Source: an uncultured Mollicutes bacterium (GTDB lineage Bacteria; Bacillota_I; Bacilli_A; RFN20; CAG-826). Taken from it: DNA of 64,000 nt. The stretch lies in assembly GCA_900540365.1 (NCBI GenBank), contig UQFN01000009.1, positions 1-64,000 of the forward strand, given 5' to 3'. This document shows positions 8,179 to 17,163 of this stretch, piece after piece. The position numbers and the translations under genes were made by a program. A model generated the notes under the pieces. The model did no database searches. It had not been told where the DNA came from and saw nothing but the letters and a program-made list of their open reading frames with translations. Every line of letters begins with the position of its first letter. Within the stretch, counting starts at the first letter, position 1.

Positions 8179-9900
8179 ATGGCAAAAGTTGAATTATATG
8201 ATGTTTGTAAAGTTTATAAAGGAAATGTAAAAGCAGTTTCTGATTTTAATTTAAAAATTAAAGATGGTGAATTTGTTATTTTTGTTGGACCTAGTGGATG
8301 TGGTAAATCTACAACTTTAAGAATGATTGCTGGTCTTGAAGAAATTACTTCTGGAAAAATTTATATTGATGAGACATTAGTTAATAACGTTGAACCTAAA
8401 GATCGCGATATTGCGATGGTTTTTCAAAATTATGCGCTTTATCCACATATGAGCGTTTATGATAATTTAGCTTACTCTTTAAAATGTCATCATGAAAATA
8501 AAGATGTTATCAATAAAAAAGTTAATGAAGTTGCAGAATTATTAAATATAAAAGAATATTTAGAAAGAAAACCTAAAGAATTATCTGGTGGACAACGTCA
8601 AAGAGTTGCGTTAGGTAGATGTTTAATAAGAAATCCAAAAGTATTTTTGTTTGATGAACCTTTAAGTAATTTAGATGCTAAATTAAGAGTTCAAATGCGA
8701 AGTGAAATCTCAAAATTACATAAAGAAGTAAAAGGAACCTTTATATATGTTACTCATGATCAAACAGAAGCAATGACAATGGGAGATAGAATTGTTGTTA
8801 TGAAGGATGGCTTTATTCAACAAATTGATACACCTGTAAATTTATACGAATATCCAATAAATATATTTGTTGCAACATTTTTAGGGTCGCCTCAAATGAA
8901 TATTTTTAAAGTAACTTTAAAAAATAATACTTTATTTTTAGATGATAATGTTAAATTTAAACTAAGTGAAAAAATAATTAATAAAATTAATGGAAATTAT
9001 GAGAACGAAGAATTAAGTTTAGGTATTAGACCAAATGATTTTAGCCTTGGCAATAAAATTGATTTTGATTTTGTTGTTGAAAAAATTGATTTAATTGAAA
9101 AATTAGGAAATGAAACTTTAGTTTATATTAATTTGCCAGGTAGAAGTGAAAGTACAATTATTTCATTAAAACTAGATATGAGTGAAAAACTTGAAGCACC
9201 TTTATATTTAAAAATAAATAAAGAAAGAATTCATCTTTTTAATAAAAATGAAGAATCAATCTTAAAAATTAATGATTTTAACTTTTTACCTGTGAATTTT
9301 GAAACTGTTGAAAATGATTTATTAATTAATAATAAATATAAAATTAAAAATATTGAAAATAAATTAGTAGGTAGTTTAAATAACGTTAACAAAGGTTTTA
9401 TTAGTTTTAAATCAGATGAAATTAATTTAAATAGACTTAACGAAGATGATATTTGTTTAGATTTAAAAGTTGTTGCATTTGATGTAAGAAGTGATAAATA
9501 TGTTTATTATGCTAAAGATAATGTTAGTAATATGCGAATTACTTTCATTAGTGAAAATGAAATTAAACTAGATGAAACTAAGTTACTTAAAGTATATGTA
9601 TCATTAGACTTAGTTAATATCTTAGATGAAAATTTAAATATTTTAACAGTAAATCAAGAAATCAAAAAACCTATTAAAGAATTAAATATAAAACAAATTG
9701 GAAAAGATTTTTATGTTTTAAATAAAGATAAAAATTTTATTAAAGAAAATAAATACTTTTTAGTTACTAAAATCTTTGATTTAAATACCAATATGCTTTT
9801 AGTTGTTAAAAATCAAAAAGGAGATGAATTAAGTATTTTAACTTCTAAAAATAGTGATTATTTTAATGGAATGATACTTTATATTAAAAAAGAAAAATAA
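8179..9900 (+). CDS. sugar ABC transporter ATPase (MsmX/MalK-like) with extended C-terminus
   Basis: Residues 1-240 form a standard ABC ATPase: Walker A GPSGCGKST (37-45), Q-loop VFQNYALYPH, signature LSGGQRQ, Walker B VFLFDEP, and switch VTHDQ. An MsmX/MalK-type regulatory region follows (LGIRPNDF near 275). MsmX and MalK proteins are usually about 365-375 residues; this one has 573. The extra 200 residues are Lys/Asn/Glu-rich, beta-like, and not recognised; they may be one more regulatory or TOBE-like copy. It closes the import operon and gives its energy. Identity as a sugar-import ATPase is firm; the extension is unexplained. Confidence 0.9.
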   Translation: MAKVELYDVCKVYKGNVKAVSDFNLKIKDGEFVIFVGPSGCGKSTTLRMIAGLEEITSGKIYIDETLVNNVEPKDRDIAMVFQNYALYPHMSVYDNLAYSLKCHHENKDVINKKVNEVAELLNIKEYLERKPKELSGGQRQRVALGRCLIRNPKVFLFDEPLSNLDAKLRVQMRSEISKLHKEVKGTFIYVTHDQTEAMTMGDRIVVMKDGFIQQIDTPVNLYEYPINIFVATFLGSPQMNIFKVTLKNNTLFLDDNVKFKLSEKIINKINGNYENEELSLGIRPNDFSLGNKIDFDFVVEKIDLIEKLGNETLVYINLPGRSESTIISLKLDMSEKLEAPLYLKINKERIHLFNKNEESILKINDFNFLPVNFETVENDLLINNKYKIKNIENKLVGSLNNVNKGFISFKSDEINLNRLNEDDICLDLKVVAFDVRSDKYVYYAKDNVSNMRITFISENEIKLDETKLLKVYVSLDLVNILDENLNILTVNQEIKKPIKELNIKQIGKDFYVLNKDKNFIKENKYFLVTKIFDLNTNMLLVVKNQKGDELSILTSKNSDYFNGMILYIKKEK

Positions 9901-9910
9901 AAAAATAATT

Positions 9911-9950
9911 AGGTTTTAAAGGGTTTTCTTTAAATATTTTAAGTTTTCGT
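9911..9950 (+). repeat. recurrent intergenic motif, copy 2
   Basis: A looser copy: GGTTTTAAAGGGTTTTC, an A/T stretch, then AAGTTTTCGTATA. It begins 11 nt after the ATPase stop codon and upstream of the next gene's -10 box at 9973. Confidence 0.3.
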
Positions 9951-9972
9951 ATATTTTTTTAGTATTTAATGA

Positions 9973-9978
9973 TAAAAT
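9973..9978 (+). promoter_or_regulatory. -10 box giving a leaderless start
   Basis: TAAAAT lies 7 nt before the ATG at 9986. There is no Shine-Dalgarno sequence, so the mRNA probably begins at or next to the start codon. Confidence 0.5.
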
Positions 9979-9985
9979 ATTTTCA

Positions 9986-11641
9986 ATGTTTAATATGAAA
10001 AAAATAGCAAAAAGTTTATCTTTATTTTTATTTATTTTCGGTATAAATTTCTCTTTATTTAGTTGTGATAATTCTTTTTCTATAAACGAGGATGAAACTC
10101 CAAATATTGTAATAAAAAACGATGATTTAATTACATTAGAAATTGGAGATACACATCAACTTGAAGTTGAAACTATTAATTATGATGGTGATGTTACATT
10201 TTTAAGTAGAAATAGTAGTATTGCCTCAGTTAGTAATGATGGATTGATTAAAGCAAATAGTGCTGGAGAAACAATAATTTATGCAAGGATTGATGGCTGT
10301 TTTGATAAAGTAAGTGTTAAAGTAAATGAAGAAAAAATTGATGTTAAAAGCTTATATATAAGTTTAGATGTTAATGAAGTTAAAGTTAATTCAACTTTAA
10401 ATATAAATACTAGTGTTTATCCAACAAATGCTAATAACTATCAAATTGAATATGAAATAACTAGTGGAGAAAATTTAATTACTATTGAGAATAATAAAAT
10501 TTATACTTTAAAATCAGGAGATGTAAGTTTAGTAGCTAAAGCTAATGACGTTATAAGTAATGAAATTAGTTTAAACATATATGATTTTAAAGTTGAGCTT
10601 AGTAAAAGTGTTGCTAAGGTTAATGAAAAAATTTATTTAAGTATTGATGATAATTTTAAAAAATATAGTTTTGGAATAGAAACTAATAATGATGGAATTA
10701 TTAGTTTAGGAGTAGAAAACAATTCTTTTTATATTGTTGGAAACGAAGTAGGTGAAGTTAGAGTTAAATTATGTGATTATTTTAATGAAATTTATAGTAA
10801 TTATTTTGATATAAAAATTGTTAATGAAGAAAGCTATGAAGATATACCTAAAGATGAATTTTATAAAAATTATGTTAGAGCAACTTCAAATGAAGACGCT
10901 AAAAAAAGAAGTGAAGCTTATTTAATGTCAGGAAATCTAGAAGTTGATGATCAAGAACCAATTATTTCTAATTACCAAAAAGAAGAAGATGGCAAGTTAG
11001 TTCATAACAATAATTACTATTATAAAAATGAAAATACATATGTAGTTGTTGATTGTTATGGAAATGAAGTTTTTGAAGTTTATAAAGATGGAGCTTATAT
11101 AACTTTAGAAGAAGTTGCTGCTTATATTTATGCTTTTGGAGATGTTGCAACTAACTATTATGAAAATAGATATAACTATCCATATCCATCAGAATCTCCT
11201 TGGGGTGAATATTTAAGACTAAATAATAATGAATTTAGTGGAGATACAGATAAATTTCCGTATGAACCTATTCTTCCTAGAATTAGTGGGTGTGGAGGAG
11301 ATTTAATTTATTATGAAGTAGATATTGGAACAACCGGCACTGATTGTGATCCAAGATATCCTTCAGAAATTTATAATGACGGATATTCTATCACTAGAGG
11401 AGCAGCGCGAATTGTTTATTCAAGATATTATGAAAGTGATGGCTCTTTAATAACTTCTTTAGAAGATAGATATGTATTTTATACTTATAACCATTACAAT
11501 GATTTCCAAGAATATTTAAATTATCAAAATGGTTGGGGTGAGATGTTTGGTAATATTACAGGCGGAGGAGATATTTCTTCTTATGATCCAAACTTTCCAC
11601 CAACTGATTATGTACCTTCTATAAGAAGTTCTTTAAAATAA
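9986..11641 (+). CDS. Big_2-domain surface lipoprotein of unknown function
   Basis: The 551-residue predicted lipoprotein has a lipobox at LFSC (Cys27). Residues about 45-110 form a bacterial Ig-like Big_2 domain (LEIGDTHQLEV ... SVSNDGLIKANSAGETIIYA), and a second, weaker Ig-like unit covers about 115-200. The last 270 residues are not recognised; they are Tyr/Asn-rich, with a DEFYKNYVRATSNEDAKKRSE helix and a GGDISSYDPNFPP segment near the end. Big_2 domains usually serve as spacers or adhesion modules outside the cell. Both 9986 and 9995 (ATG) keep the signal peptide; 9986 fits the -10 spacing better. It appears to be a single-gene unit. Confidence 0.75.
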   Translation: MFNMKKIAKSLSLFLFIFGINFSLFSCDNSFSINEDETPNIVIKNDDLITLEIGDTHQLEVETINYDGDVTFLSRNSSIASVSNDGLIKANSAGETIIYARIDGCFDKVSVKVNEEKIDVKSLYISLDVNEVKVNSTLNINTSVYPTNANNYQIEYEITSGENLITIENNKIYTLKSGDVSLVAKANDVISNEISLNIYDFKVELSKSVAKVNEKIYLSIDDNFKKYSFGIETNNDGIISLGVENNSFYIVGNEVGEVRVKLCDYFNEIYSNYFDIKIVNEESYEDIPKDEFYKNYVRATSNEDAKKRSEAYLMSGNLEVDDQEPIISNYQKEEDGKLVHNNNYYYKNENTYVVVDCYGNEVFEVYKDGAYITLEEVAAYIYAFGDVATNYYENRYNYPYPSESPWGEYLRLNNNEFSGDTDKFPYEPILPRISGCGGDLIYYEVDIGTTGTDCDPRYPSEIYNDGYSITRGAARIVYSRYYESDGSLITSLEDRYVFYTYNHYNDFQEYLNYQNGWGEMFGNITGGGDISSYDPNFPPTDYVPSIRSSLK

Positions 11642-11651
11642 CTGATTTTTA

Positions 11652-11685
11652 TAGGTTTTTTGCAAATTAAATGAAACTTTTTATT
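11652..11685 (+). repeat. recurrent intergenic motif, copy 3
   Basis: A weaker copy: AGGTTTTTTGCAAATTAAA, then GAAACTTTTTA. It starts 11 nt after the preceding stop codon and just upstream of the cysK -10 box. Confidence 0.3.
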
Positions 11686-11693
11686 TTTTCAAA

Positions 11694-11699
11694 TATAAT
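11694..11699 (+). promoter_or_regulatory. -10 box of cysK, leaderless start
   Basis: TATAAT lies 9 nt before the ATG at 11709 and no ribosome binding site is present. No clear -35 box is seen. The 67-nt gap leaves no room for a T-box or riboswitch. Confidence 0.6.
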
Positions 11700-11708
11700 A
11701 CTTATGTT

Positions 11709-12632
11709 ATGTATAAAGAAAATATTTTAGATTGTATTGGTAACACTCCATTAGTAAAACTAAACAAAATTATAAAGAAATATAATTTAAGTTTTAATTT
11801 ATTCGCAAAAGTGGAGCGCTTTAATCCAAGCGGCTCAATTAAGGATCGTGCTAGCTATTTTATGATTAAAGATGCTCTTAATAATCATAAAATAAATAAT
11901 GATACTTTAATTATTGAACCAACAAGTGGGAATACTGGTATTGGTTTAGCAATGATTTGTGCCTACTTAAATTTAAAGTGTCACATTTATATGCCAGCAA
12001 ATAGTTCAATTGAACGTGTTAAAATGATGGAAGCTTATGGAGCAAAAGTTATTTTAACTGATGCTAGTTTAGGAATGAAAGGAGCAATAGAGGCTGCTTT
12101 TAAAGAATATAAAGAAAATAAAAATTCTTTTGTTCCTTCTCAATTTGATAATCTTGCTAATTTAAAAAGCCATTATTATACAACTGCAAAAGAAATTTTA
12201 TATGATTTAGATAATAAAATTGATGTTTTAATTGCTGGAATTGGGACTGGTGGAACAATAAGTGGAATAAGTTCATATTTTAAAGATAATAATATTAATG
12301 CTTATATTATTGGAGTTGAACCTAGTTCATCACCTTTGTTAACTAAAAAATATACTGGAGCTCATAAAATTCAAGGTATTGGTGCTAATTTTATTCCTGA
12401 AATATTAAAACTTGAAAATATTGATGAAGTAATTGATATTAAAGACGATGAAGCTTATAAAGGATGTAATATACTTGCAAAAGAAGAAGGTATTTTTGCA
12501 GGAATTAGTAGTGGAGCAGCTTTAGGCGCAGCTTTAAAATTAGACAGTAATAAATTTAAAAATAAAAATATAGTTATTATTTTACCAGATAATGGTGAGA
12601 GATATTTAAGTGTTGAGGGATTATATGAATAA
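11709..12632 (+). CDS. cysK: cysteine synthase (O-acetylserine sulfhydrylase)
   Basis: This 307-residue PLP enzyme makes L-cysteine from O-acetylserine and sulfide. It shows the family opening (CIGNTPLVKLN), the PLP lysine in NPSGSIKDRA (Lys45), the substrate loop PTSGNTGIG, and the phosphate-binding GIGTGGTISG. Length is typical. It overlaps cysE by 8 nt, so the two consecutive steps of cysteine synthesis are one transcription unit and probably one complex. Cystathionine beta-synthase is less likely because no regulatory domain is present. Confidence 0.93.
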   Translation: MYKENILDCIGNTPLVKLNKIIKKYNLSFNLFAKVERFNPSGSIKDRASYFMIKDALNNHKINNDTLIIEPTSGNTGIGLAMICAYLNLKCHIYMPANSSIERVKMMEAYGAKVILTDASLGMKGAIEAAFKEYKENKNSFVPSQFDNLANLKSHYYTTAKEILYDLDNKIDVLIAGIGTGGTISGISSYFKDNNINAYIIGVEPSSSPLLTKKYTGAHKIQGIGANFIPEILKLENIDEVIDIKDDEAYKGCNILAKEEGIFAGISSGAALGAALKLDSNKFKNKNIVIILPDNGERYLSVEGLYE

Positions 12633-13422
12633 TTTAGTAAAACAATTAAATAATTTTCATTGCAAAGATAAAATCGTTTTATCAAGAAGAGGAATAATTG
12701 AATTTTATAAAGAAATTCGTGAAATACTTTTTTATGATTTTTATCATCAAGAATTTAATGAAAATGAGGCTAATAAACTTTTAGAAGATGCTAAAAGTAA
12801 ATATTTAAATTTTGCAAAAATATCCAAGAATGAGGACCTTTTTGATAAATTAAATGAGTTTATCAATGAATTGCCTCAGATAAAGGAATTGTTAATTGAT
12901 GATGTTAAGGCTTTATATGAAGGTGATCCTAGTGCTAATTCTTATTGTGAAGTTGTATTAACTTATCCAGGTTTTGTGGCAATTAGTGCATATCGTATTG
13001 CTCATAAGTTATACACTCAAGATTTAAAATTTCCTGCAAGAGTAATTAGTGAATATGCTCATTCAAGAACAGGAGTAGATATTAATCCTGGAGCTACAAT
13101 CGGAAGATCATTTTTTATTGATCACGGCACTGGAATTGTAATTGGGGAAACAACTATTATCGGAAATAATGTTAAACTTTATCAAGGAGTTACTCTTGGA
13201 GCATTATCTTTAAAGGATGGACGTAGTTTAAAAAATAAGAAAAGGCATCCAACTATTGAAGATAATGTAACTATATATAGTGGCGCCTCAATTTTTGGCG
13301 GAGAAACTGTAATTGGAAAAAATTCCGTAATTGGTAGTAATGTTTTTATTGTAAAAAGTATTGAACCTAATTCAAAGGTTAGATTAAATAAGATAGATAT
13401 TGAAATTATTAAAAACGATTAA
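12625..13422 (+). CDS. cysE: serine O-acetyltransferase
   Basis: The 265-residue enzyme acetylates L-serine with acetyl-CoA, providing the CysK substrate. An alpha-helical N-terminal half is followed by a left-handed beta-helix of hexapeptide repeats (GVDINPGATIGRSFFIDHGTG, then GETTIIGNNVKLYQGVTLGA). The catalytic His/Asp region DHGTG and the CoA-site segment RHPTIEDNV are present. The start at 12625 has GAGGG 6 nt upstream and overlaps the cysK stop; an upstream GTG at 12610 is less likely. Its last 4 nt overlap the convergent udk gene. Confidence 0.92.
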   Translation: MNNLVKQLNNFHCKDKIVLSRRGIIEFYKEIREILFYDFYHQEFNENEANKLLEDAKSKYLNFAKISKNEDLFDKLNEFINELPQIKELLIDDVKALYEGDPSANSYCEVVLTYPGFVAISAYRIAHKLYTQDLKFPARVISEYAHSRTGVDINPGATIGRSFFIDHGTGIVIGETTIIGNNVKLYQGVTLGALSLKDGRSLKNKKRHPTIEDNVTIYSGASIFGGETVIGKNSVIGSNVFIVKSIEPNSKVRLNKIDIEIIKND

Positions 13423-14024
13423 AGATAAGATTTTAAAATTGATACCAAAACTTCGATAGAATGATTTTTCTTTTTATCATTATGAATTAAAATATCAGCA
13501 TAATATTGAGAAGGACCAATAATTTCTTCATACATTGGTAGAACAGTTGCAAAATATTGATTTACGATTGATTCAAATGAACGTCCTCTTTCTTTTTGGT
13601 CACGTTCAATTCTACGTACTAATCTTTCTTCTCTTCCAGCTTCAATAAAGACATTTAAATCACTTAAATCACGAATTCTTTTATTAACTAAAGCCATAAT
13701 ACCTTCGATTACAACAATTTTTTTAGCTTTAATAGTTTCGGTTTTGTCTGTTCGATTTGAAATTGTGTAATCATAAATTGGTTTTTCAATATTTTTTCCT
13801 TCTTTTAAAGATTTGATATGTTCTTCTAATAATTTCCAATCAAAAGCTTTTGGATGATCAAAATTTTGTTTTCTTCTTTCTTCGTAAGGTAAATCTAAAT
13901 TTTTATAGTAATCATCGATTGAAAAATGGGAAATATTTTCGGTGCCAATTTCTTTTAAAACTTCATTTATAACGTAAGTTTTACCACTAGCACTGCCTCC
14001 ACCAATTAAAATTATTTTTGTCAT
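13419..14024 (-). CDS. udk: uridine kinase
   Basis: The 201-residue P-loop kinase phosphorylates uridine and cytidine in pyrimidine salvage. Walker A is GGGSASGKT at residues 8-16. The nucleoside-binding FSIDDYYK, the NFDHPKAFDW motif and VVIEGIMAL follow, as in Udk. Length is a little under the usual 205-215. It is transcribed alone, convergent with cysE (4-nt overlap) and divergent from the metalloprotease gene. Confidence 0.9.
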   Translation of the reverse strand: MTKIILIGGGSASGKTYVINEVLKEIGTENISHFSIDDYYKNLDLPYEERRKQNFDHPKAFDWKLLEEHIKSLKEGKNIEKPIYDYTISNRTDKTETIKAKKIVVIEGIMALVNKRIRDLSDLNVFIEAGREERLVRRIERDQKERGRSFESIVNQYFATVLPMYEEIIGPSQYYADILIHNDKKKNHSIEVLVSILKSYL

Positions 14025-14100
14025 AAAGAGCCCTTCATAATTGTATCTATCTTTTTTAAAAAATAAAAGTGAATTTATTCATTTTACTAATATAATTTGT

Positions 14101-14106
14101 TAAAAT
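14101..14106 (+). promoter_or_regulatory. -10 box giving a leaderless start
   Basis: TAAAAT lies 7 nt before the ATG at 14114. An alternative TATAAT lies about 10 nt further upstream. There is no Shine-Dalgarno sequence. Confidence 0.45.
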
Positions 14107-14113
14107 ACTTAAT

Positions 14114-15859
14114 ATGAAAATTAGAAAAAAACTTTTATTTTTATTTACCCCTTTAGCCTTATGTTTAAGTAGTTGTGATATTTTACCAGCCTTATCAACA
14201 GGTTACATTGAAATTCATTGTTCAAATGGTGGAAGCATTAAAACTTTAGCTGAAGAATTCGAAGAATATTCGACTGGAATTGAAATTGTTTTATATCCAA
14301 AAGCAAATGATGGATATAAATTAACATCTTTAACTGTTAATGGAGAAGATATTTTAGATTCAGAATCTTTTAAATTGCAAAGTGATTTAAATTATGTTGA
14401 TGCTAAGTTTACTTTAATTGATGATATTGATGAAGAGTATAATTATACATTATCAAGTGATCGATTATTAATAGAAGATGTTTATAATGCTCAAGGCTTA
14501 CCTGTTTTACCTTCTTTAGGGACTGTTAAGGCTTTAGTTGTTCCAATTAATTTTAGTGATCAAATTGCTTTTGATGATAATGATTTAAAAGCAATTGATG
14601 TTGCTTTTAATGGAGAATATAGTGATAAAACTAACTCATATTGGGAAAGTGTTGCTAGTTATTATAAAAAAAGTAGTTATAACAAACTTGATTTAAGTTT
14701 TACTATTTGTGATGCTATAACTTCACCAATTACTTCAACAGAATTTTCAAGACGTGAATCTAGTGAAGATGCTGGAGGAGTAAAAGTTATTTTAGATTAT
14801 ATTTATAATAAATTAACCTTAGAAAATAACGATATTAATTTAAAAAATTATGATGTTAATAAAGATGGTTATGTTGATGGATTATGGTTAATTTATAATG
14901 TCGATGATGTTTATGAAGTTTATAATCGCAATAACTTTTGGGCTTATACCTATTGGAATATATCTGATACAGCAACTCCTAATGTAAATAAACCTCAATT
15001 TGGAGTTTATGCTAATTGTGCAAACATTTTCTTATATCAAGATAGTTCTTTAGGATATGATGCCCATACTTTAATTCATGAAACTGGTCATATGTTTGGA
15101 CTTGATGACTATTACACTTATGACGATAAAATAAATGTAAGTAGTTTAGGTGGACTAGATATGATGGATTTAAATATTGGGGATCATAATGCTTTTTCTA
15201 AAATAATTTTAGGATGGGTTGATCCTAAAATTATTAATGTTAAAAATAGCTCAGTAGTCTTAAATAGTTTTGCAGAAACTGGGGAATGCTTATTAATTTC
15301 TAATTCTTTTGATGATTCTCCGTTTAATGAATATTATTTAGTCGAATTTTATACGAATACGAATTTAAATTATTTAGATAGCACACATAATTATGGCGAA
15401 GAGTTTTATACTACTCCTTATAATCGTTTATACGATTATGAAGGAGTTAAGATATTACACGTTGATGCTAGATTATTAAAATATTTAGATTTTAATGAAT
15501 ATTATATTAATAACGGAACTATTAAGGATTTACCAAGTTTTCCAAAATATTATCCAGTTTATACTATTGCAACTAGTAATACTGCATCTTATTCTTATAA
15601 ATATGATGACGAAGGTCGTTATAATTTAATTGAAATAGTTACTCCAAGTAATCAAAGAACATATGGAAGTACTTTTTTAGGAATTGATAAAAAAGGTAAT
15701 GAAGAATTAAGAGGATTATTTTTAGAAGGAGAAAGTTTTTCATCTTCAACTCAAAGTAATTTCTTTATTAATAATAAACTACATAATGGTTCGAGTTTTG
15801 ATTATAAAATTGAAGTTCAATCAATTCAAGATTATCAAGCAACAATTGTTATTAAGTGA
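14114..15859 (+). CDS. M6-like zinc metalloprotease lipoprotein
   Basis: The 581-residue secreted protein has a lipobox at LSSC (Cys21). Residues about 30-100 form a divergent InlB B-repeat (GYKLTSLTVNGEDI). The catalytic part has HETGHMFGLDD at His322-Glu323, giving the HExxHxxGxxD zinc site of M6/metzincin-like proteases. Nearby VNKDGYVDGLWLIYN and GGLDMMD fit M6 enzymes such as immune inhibitor A. The product should sit on the outer membrane face and degrade host or matrix proteins; targets are unknown. The TGA stop shows TGA is not read as Trp. It is 13 nt upstream of glyA but functionally unrelated. Confidence 0.82.
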   Translation: MKIRKKLLFLFTPLALCLSSCDILPALSTGYIEIHCSNGGSIKTLAEEFEEYSTGIEIVLYPKANDGYKLTSLTVNGEDILDSESFKLQSDLNYVDAKFTLIDDIDEEYNYTLSSDRLLIEDVYNAQGLPVLPSLGTVKALVVPINFSDQIAFDDNDLKAIDVAFNGEYSDKTNSYWESVASYYKKSSYNKLDLSFTICDAITSPITSTEFSRRESSEDAGGVKVILDYIYNKLTLENNDINLKNYDVNKDGYVDGLWLIYNVDDVYEVYNRNNFWAYTYWNISDTATPNVNKPQFGVYANCANIFLYQDSSLGYDAHTLIHETGHMFGLDDYYTYDDKINVSSLGGLDMMDLNIGDHNAFSKIILGWVDPKIINVKNSSVVLNSFAETGECLLISNSFDDSPFNEYYLVEFYTNTNLNYLDSTHNYGEEFYTTPYNRLYDYEGVKILHVDARLLKYLDFNEYYINNGTIKDLPSFPKYYPVYTIATSNTASYSYKYDDEGRYNLIEIVTPSNQRTYGSTFLGIDKKGNEELRGLFLEGESFSSSTQSNFFINNKLHNGSSFDYKIEVQSIQDYQATIVIK

Positions 15860-15872
15860 TTGAGGTTTTAAT

Positions 15873-17114
15873 ATGTACGAAGAATTAAAAGCTAAAGATT
15901 TAGAACTATATGAATGTTTAACTAATGAACTAAAAAGAGAACAAAACAATGTCGAATTAATTGCTAGTGAAAATTTTGTTTCTAAAGAAGTTTTATTAGT
16001 TCAAGGATCAATTTTAACTAATAAATATGCCGAAGGATATCCAAATAAAAGATATTATGGTGGATGTAAATATATTGATCAAATCGAAACTTTAGCTATT
16101 GAAAGATTAAAGAAATTATTTAATTGTAAATTTGCTAACGTACAACCTCATAGTGGAAGTAGCGCTAATATGGCTGCTATTCGCAGTTTAATAAATAAAG
16201 GTGATAAGATTCTTGGAATGAGTCTTGATGCTGGTGGACATTTAACACACGGTTATAAATTATCTTTTAGTGGACAAGATTATATATCTTATACATATGG
16301 AGTAGATAAAGAAACTGGCTTAATCGACTATGATGAAGTTTTACGTATTGCTAAAGAAGTAAAACCTCAATTAATTATATGCGGAGCAAGTGCTTATCCT
16401 CGCGAAATAGATTTTAAAAAATTTAGAGAAATTGCTGATGAAGTTGGGGCATATTTAATGGCAGATATCGCTCATATTGCTGGATTAGTTGCTACTAATT
16501 ATCATAATTCTCCAATTCCTTATTGTGATATTGTAACTTCAACAACACATAAAACTTTAAAAGGACCTCGTGGGGGAATTATTATGACTAATAATGAAGA
16601 GCTTGCTAAAAAGATTGACAAAAATGTTTTCCCTGGGGTTCAAGGTGGTCCTTTGATGCATGTAATTGGAGCAAAAGCTGTTGCTTTTAAAGAAGATTTA
16701 GATTCATCATATAAAGAATACATTCATCAAGTTATTTTAAATGCTAAAGCAATGGCTGATGAATTTATTAAAACGGGATATAAAGTAGTTAGTAATGGAA
16801 CAGATAATCATTTATTTTTGGTTGATGTTAAAAAAAGTGTTAATTTAACTGGCAAAGAAGTAGAAACTTTACTTGAAAAAGTAAATATAACTTTAAATAA
16901 AAATAGTATTCCTCATGATGAACTACCACCATTACAAACTAGTGGAATTAGAATTGGAACTCCAGCTATGACTACTAGAGGTTTTAAAGAAAAAGAGTTT
17001 ATTTACATTGCTAGATTAATTGATGAAGCAATTAAAAATAAAGATAACGAAGAAGTACTAAAACGTATTAAAAAAGATGTTATAAACTTAACTTCTAAAT
17101 TTGTTATTTATTAA
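15873..17114 (+). CDS. glyA: serine hydroxymethyltransferase
   Basis: The 413-residue PLP enzyme interconverts serine and glycine while charging tetrahydrofolate. Clear signatures: IASENFVSKEVL, NKYAEGYPNKRYYGG, VQPHSGSSANMAA, DIAHIAGLV, and the PLP lysine in TTTHKTLKGPRGG. Length is typical. A GAGG site lies about 10 nt before the ATG. No glycine riboswitch is possible in the 13-nt gap. Confidence 0.96.
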   Translation: MYEELKAKDLELYECLTNELKREQNNVELIASENFVSKEVLLVQGSILTNKYAEGYPNKRYYGGCKYIDQIETLAIERLKKLFNCKFANVQPHSGSSANMAAIRSLINKGDKILGMSLDAGGHLTHGYKLSFSGQDYISYTYGVDKETGLIDYDEVLRIAKEVKPQLIICGASAYPREIDFKKFREIADEVGAYLMADIAHIAGLVATNYHNSPIPYCDIVTSTTHKTLKGPRGGIIMTNNEELAKKIDKNVFPGVQGGPLMHVIGAKAVAFKEDLDSSYKEYIHQVILNAKAMADEFIKTGYKVVSNGTDNHLFLVDVKKSVNLTGKEVETLLEKVNITLNKNSIPHDELPPLQTSGIRIGTPAMTTRGFKEKEFIYIARLIDEAIKNKDNEEVLKRIKKDVINLTSKFVIY

Positions 17115-17130
17115 AAAAGTCTTTAATTTT

Positions 17131-17163
17131 AAAAAATATCTTGCAAAACTAAGATATTTTTTT
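17131..17163. terminator. bidirectional terminator, glyA / Y-family polymerase
   Basis: A 12-bp perfect stem (17131-17142 with 17151-17162) and an 8-nt loop have A-rich and T-rich flanks on both sides. It ends glyA and overlaps the stop codon of the convergent polymerase gene. Confidence 0.85.

Noticed and set aside
10968..11150. Open frames on the strand opposite to long genes (also 7941-8138, 12455-12685, 30688-31011, 51778-51987, 62631-63134).
   Set aside because: They lie inside well-supported genes, have biased low-complexity composition typical of antisense frames, and have no promoter or ribosome binding site.
11641..11708. T-box or riboswitch before cysK.
   Set aside because: The gap is only 67 nt, holds a -10 box 9 nt before the ATG, and has no stem pattern of either type.
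14114..15862. Possible use of the Mycoplasma genetic code (TGA as Trp), suggested by the low GC and the gene content.
   Set aside because: Several genes end in TGA directly at the next gene (ATGA at 7324, 28770, 44790), Trp is written as TGG, and no gene has an internal TGA.
15860..15872. Glycine riboswitch before glyA.
   Set aside because: There are only 13 nt between the metalloprotease stop and the glyA start.
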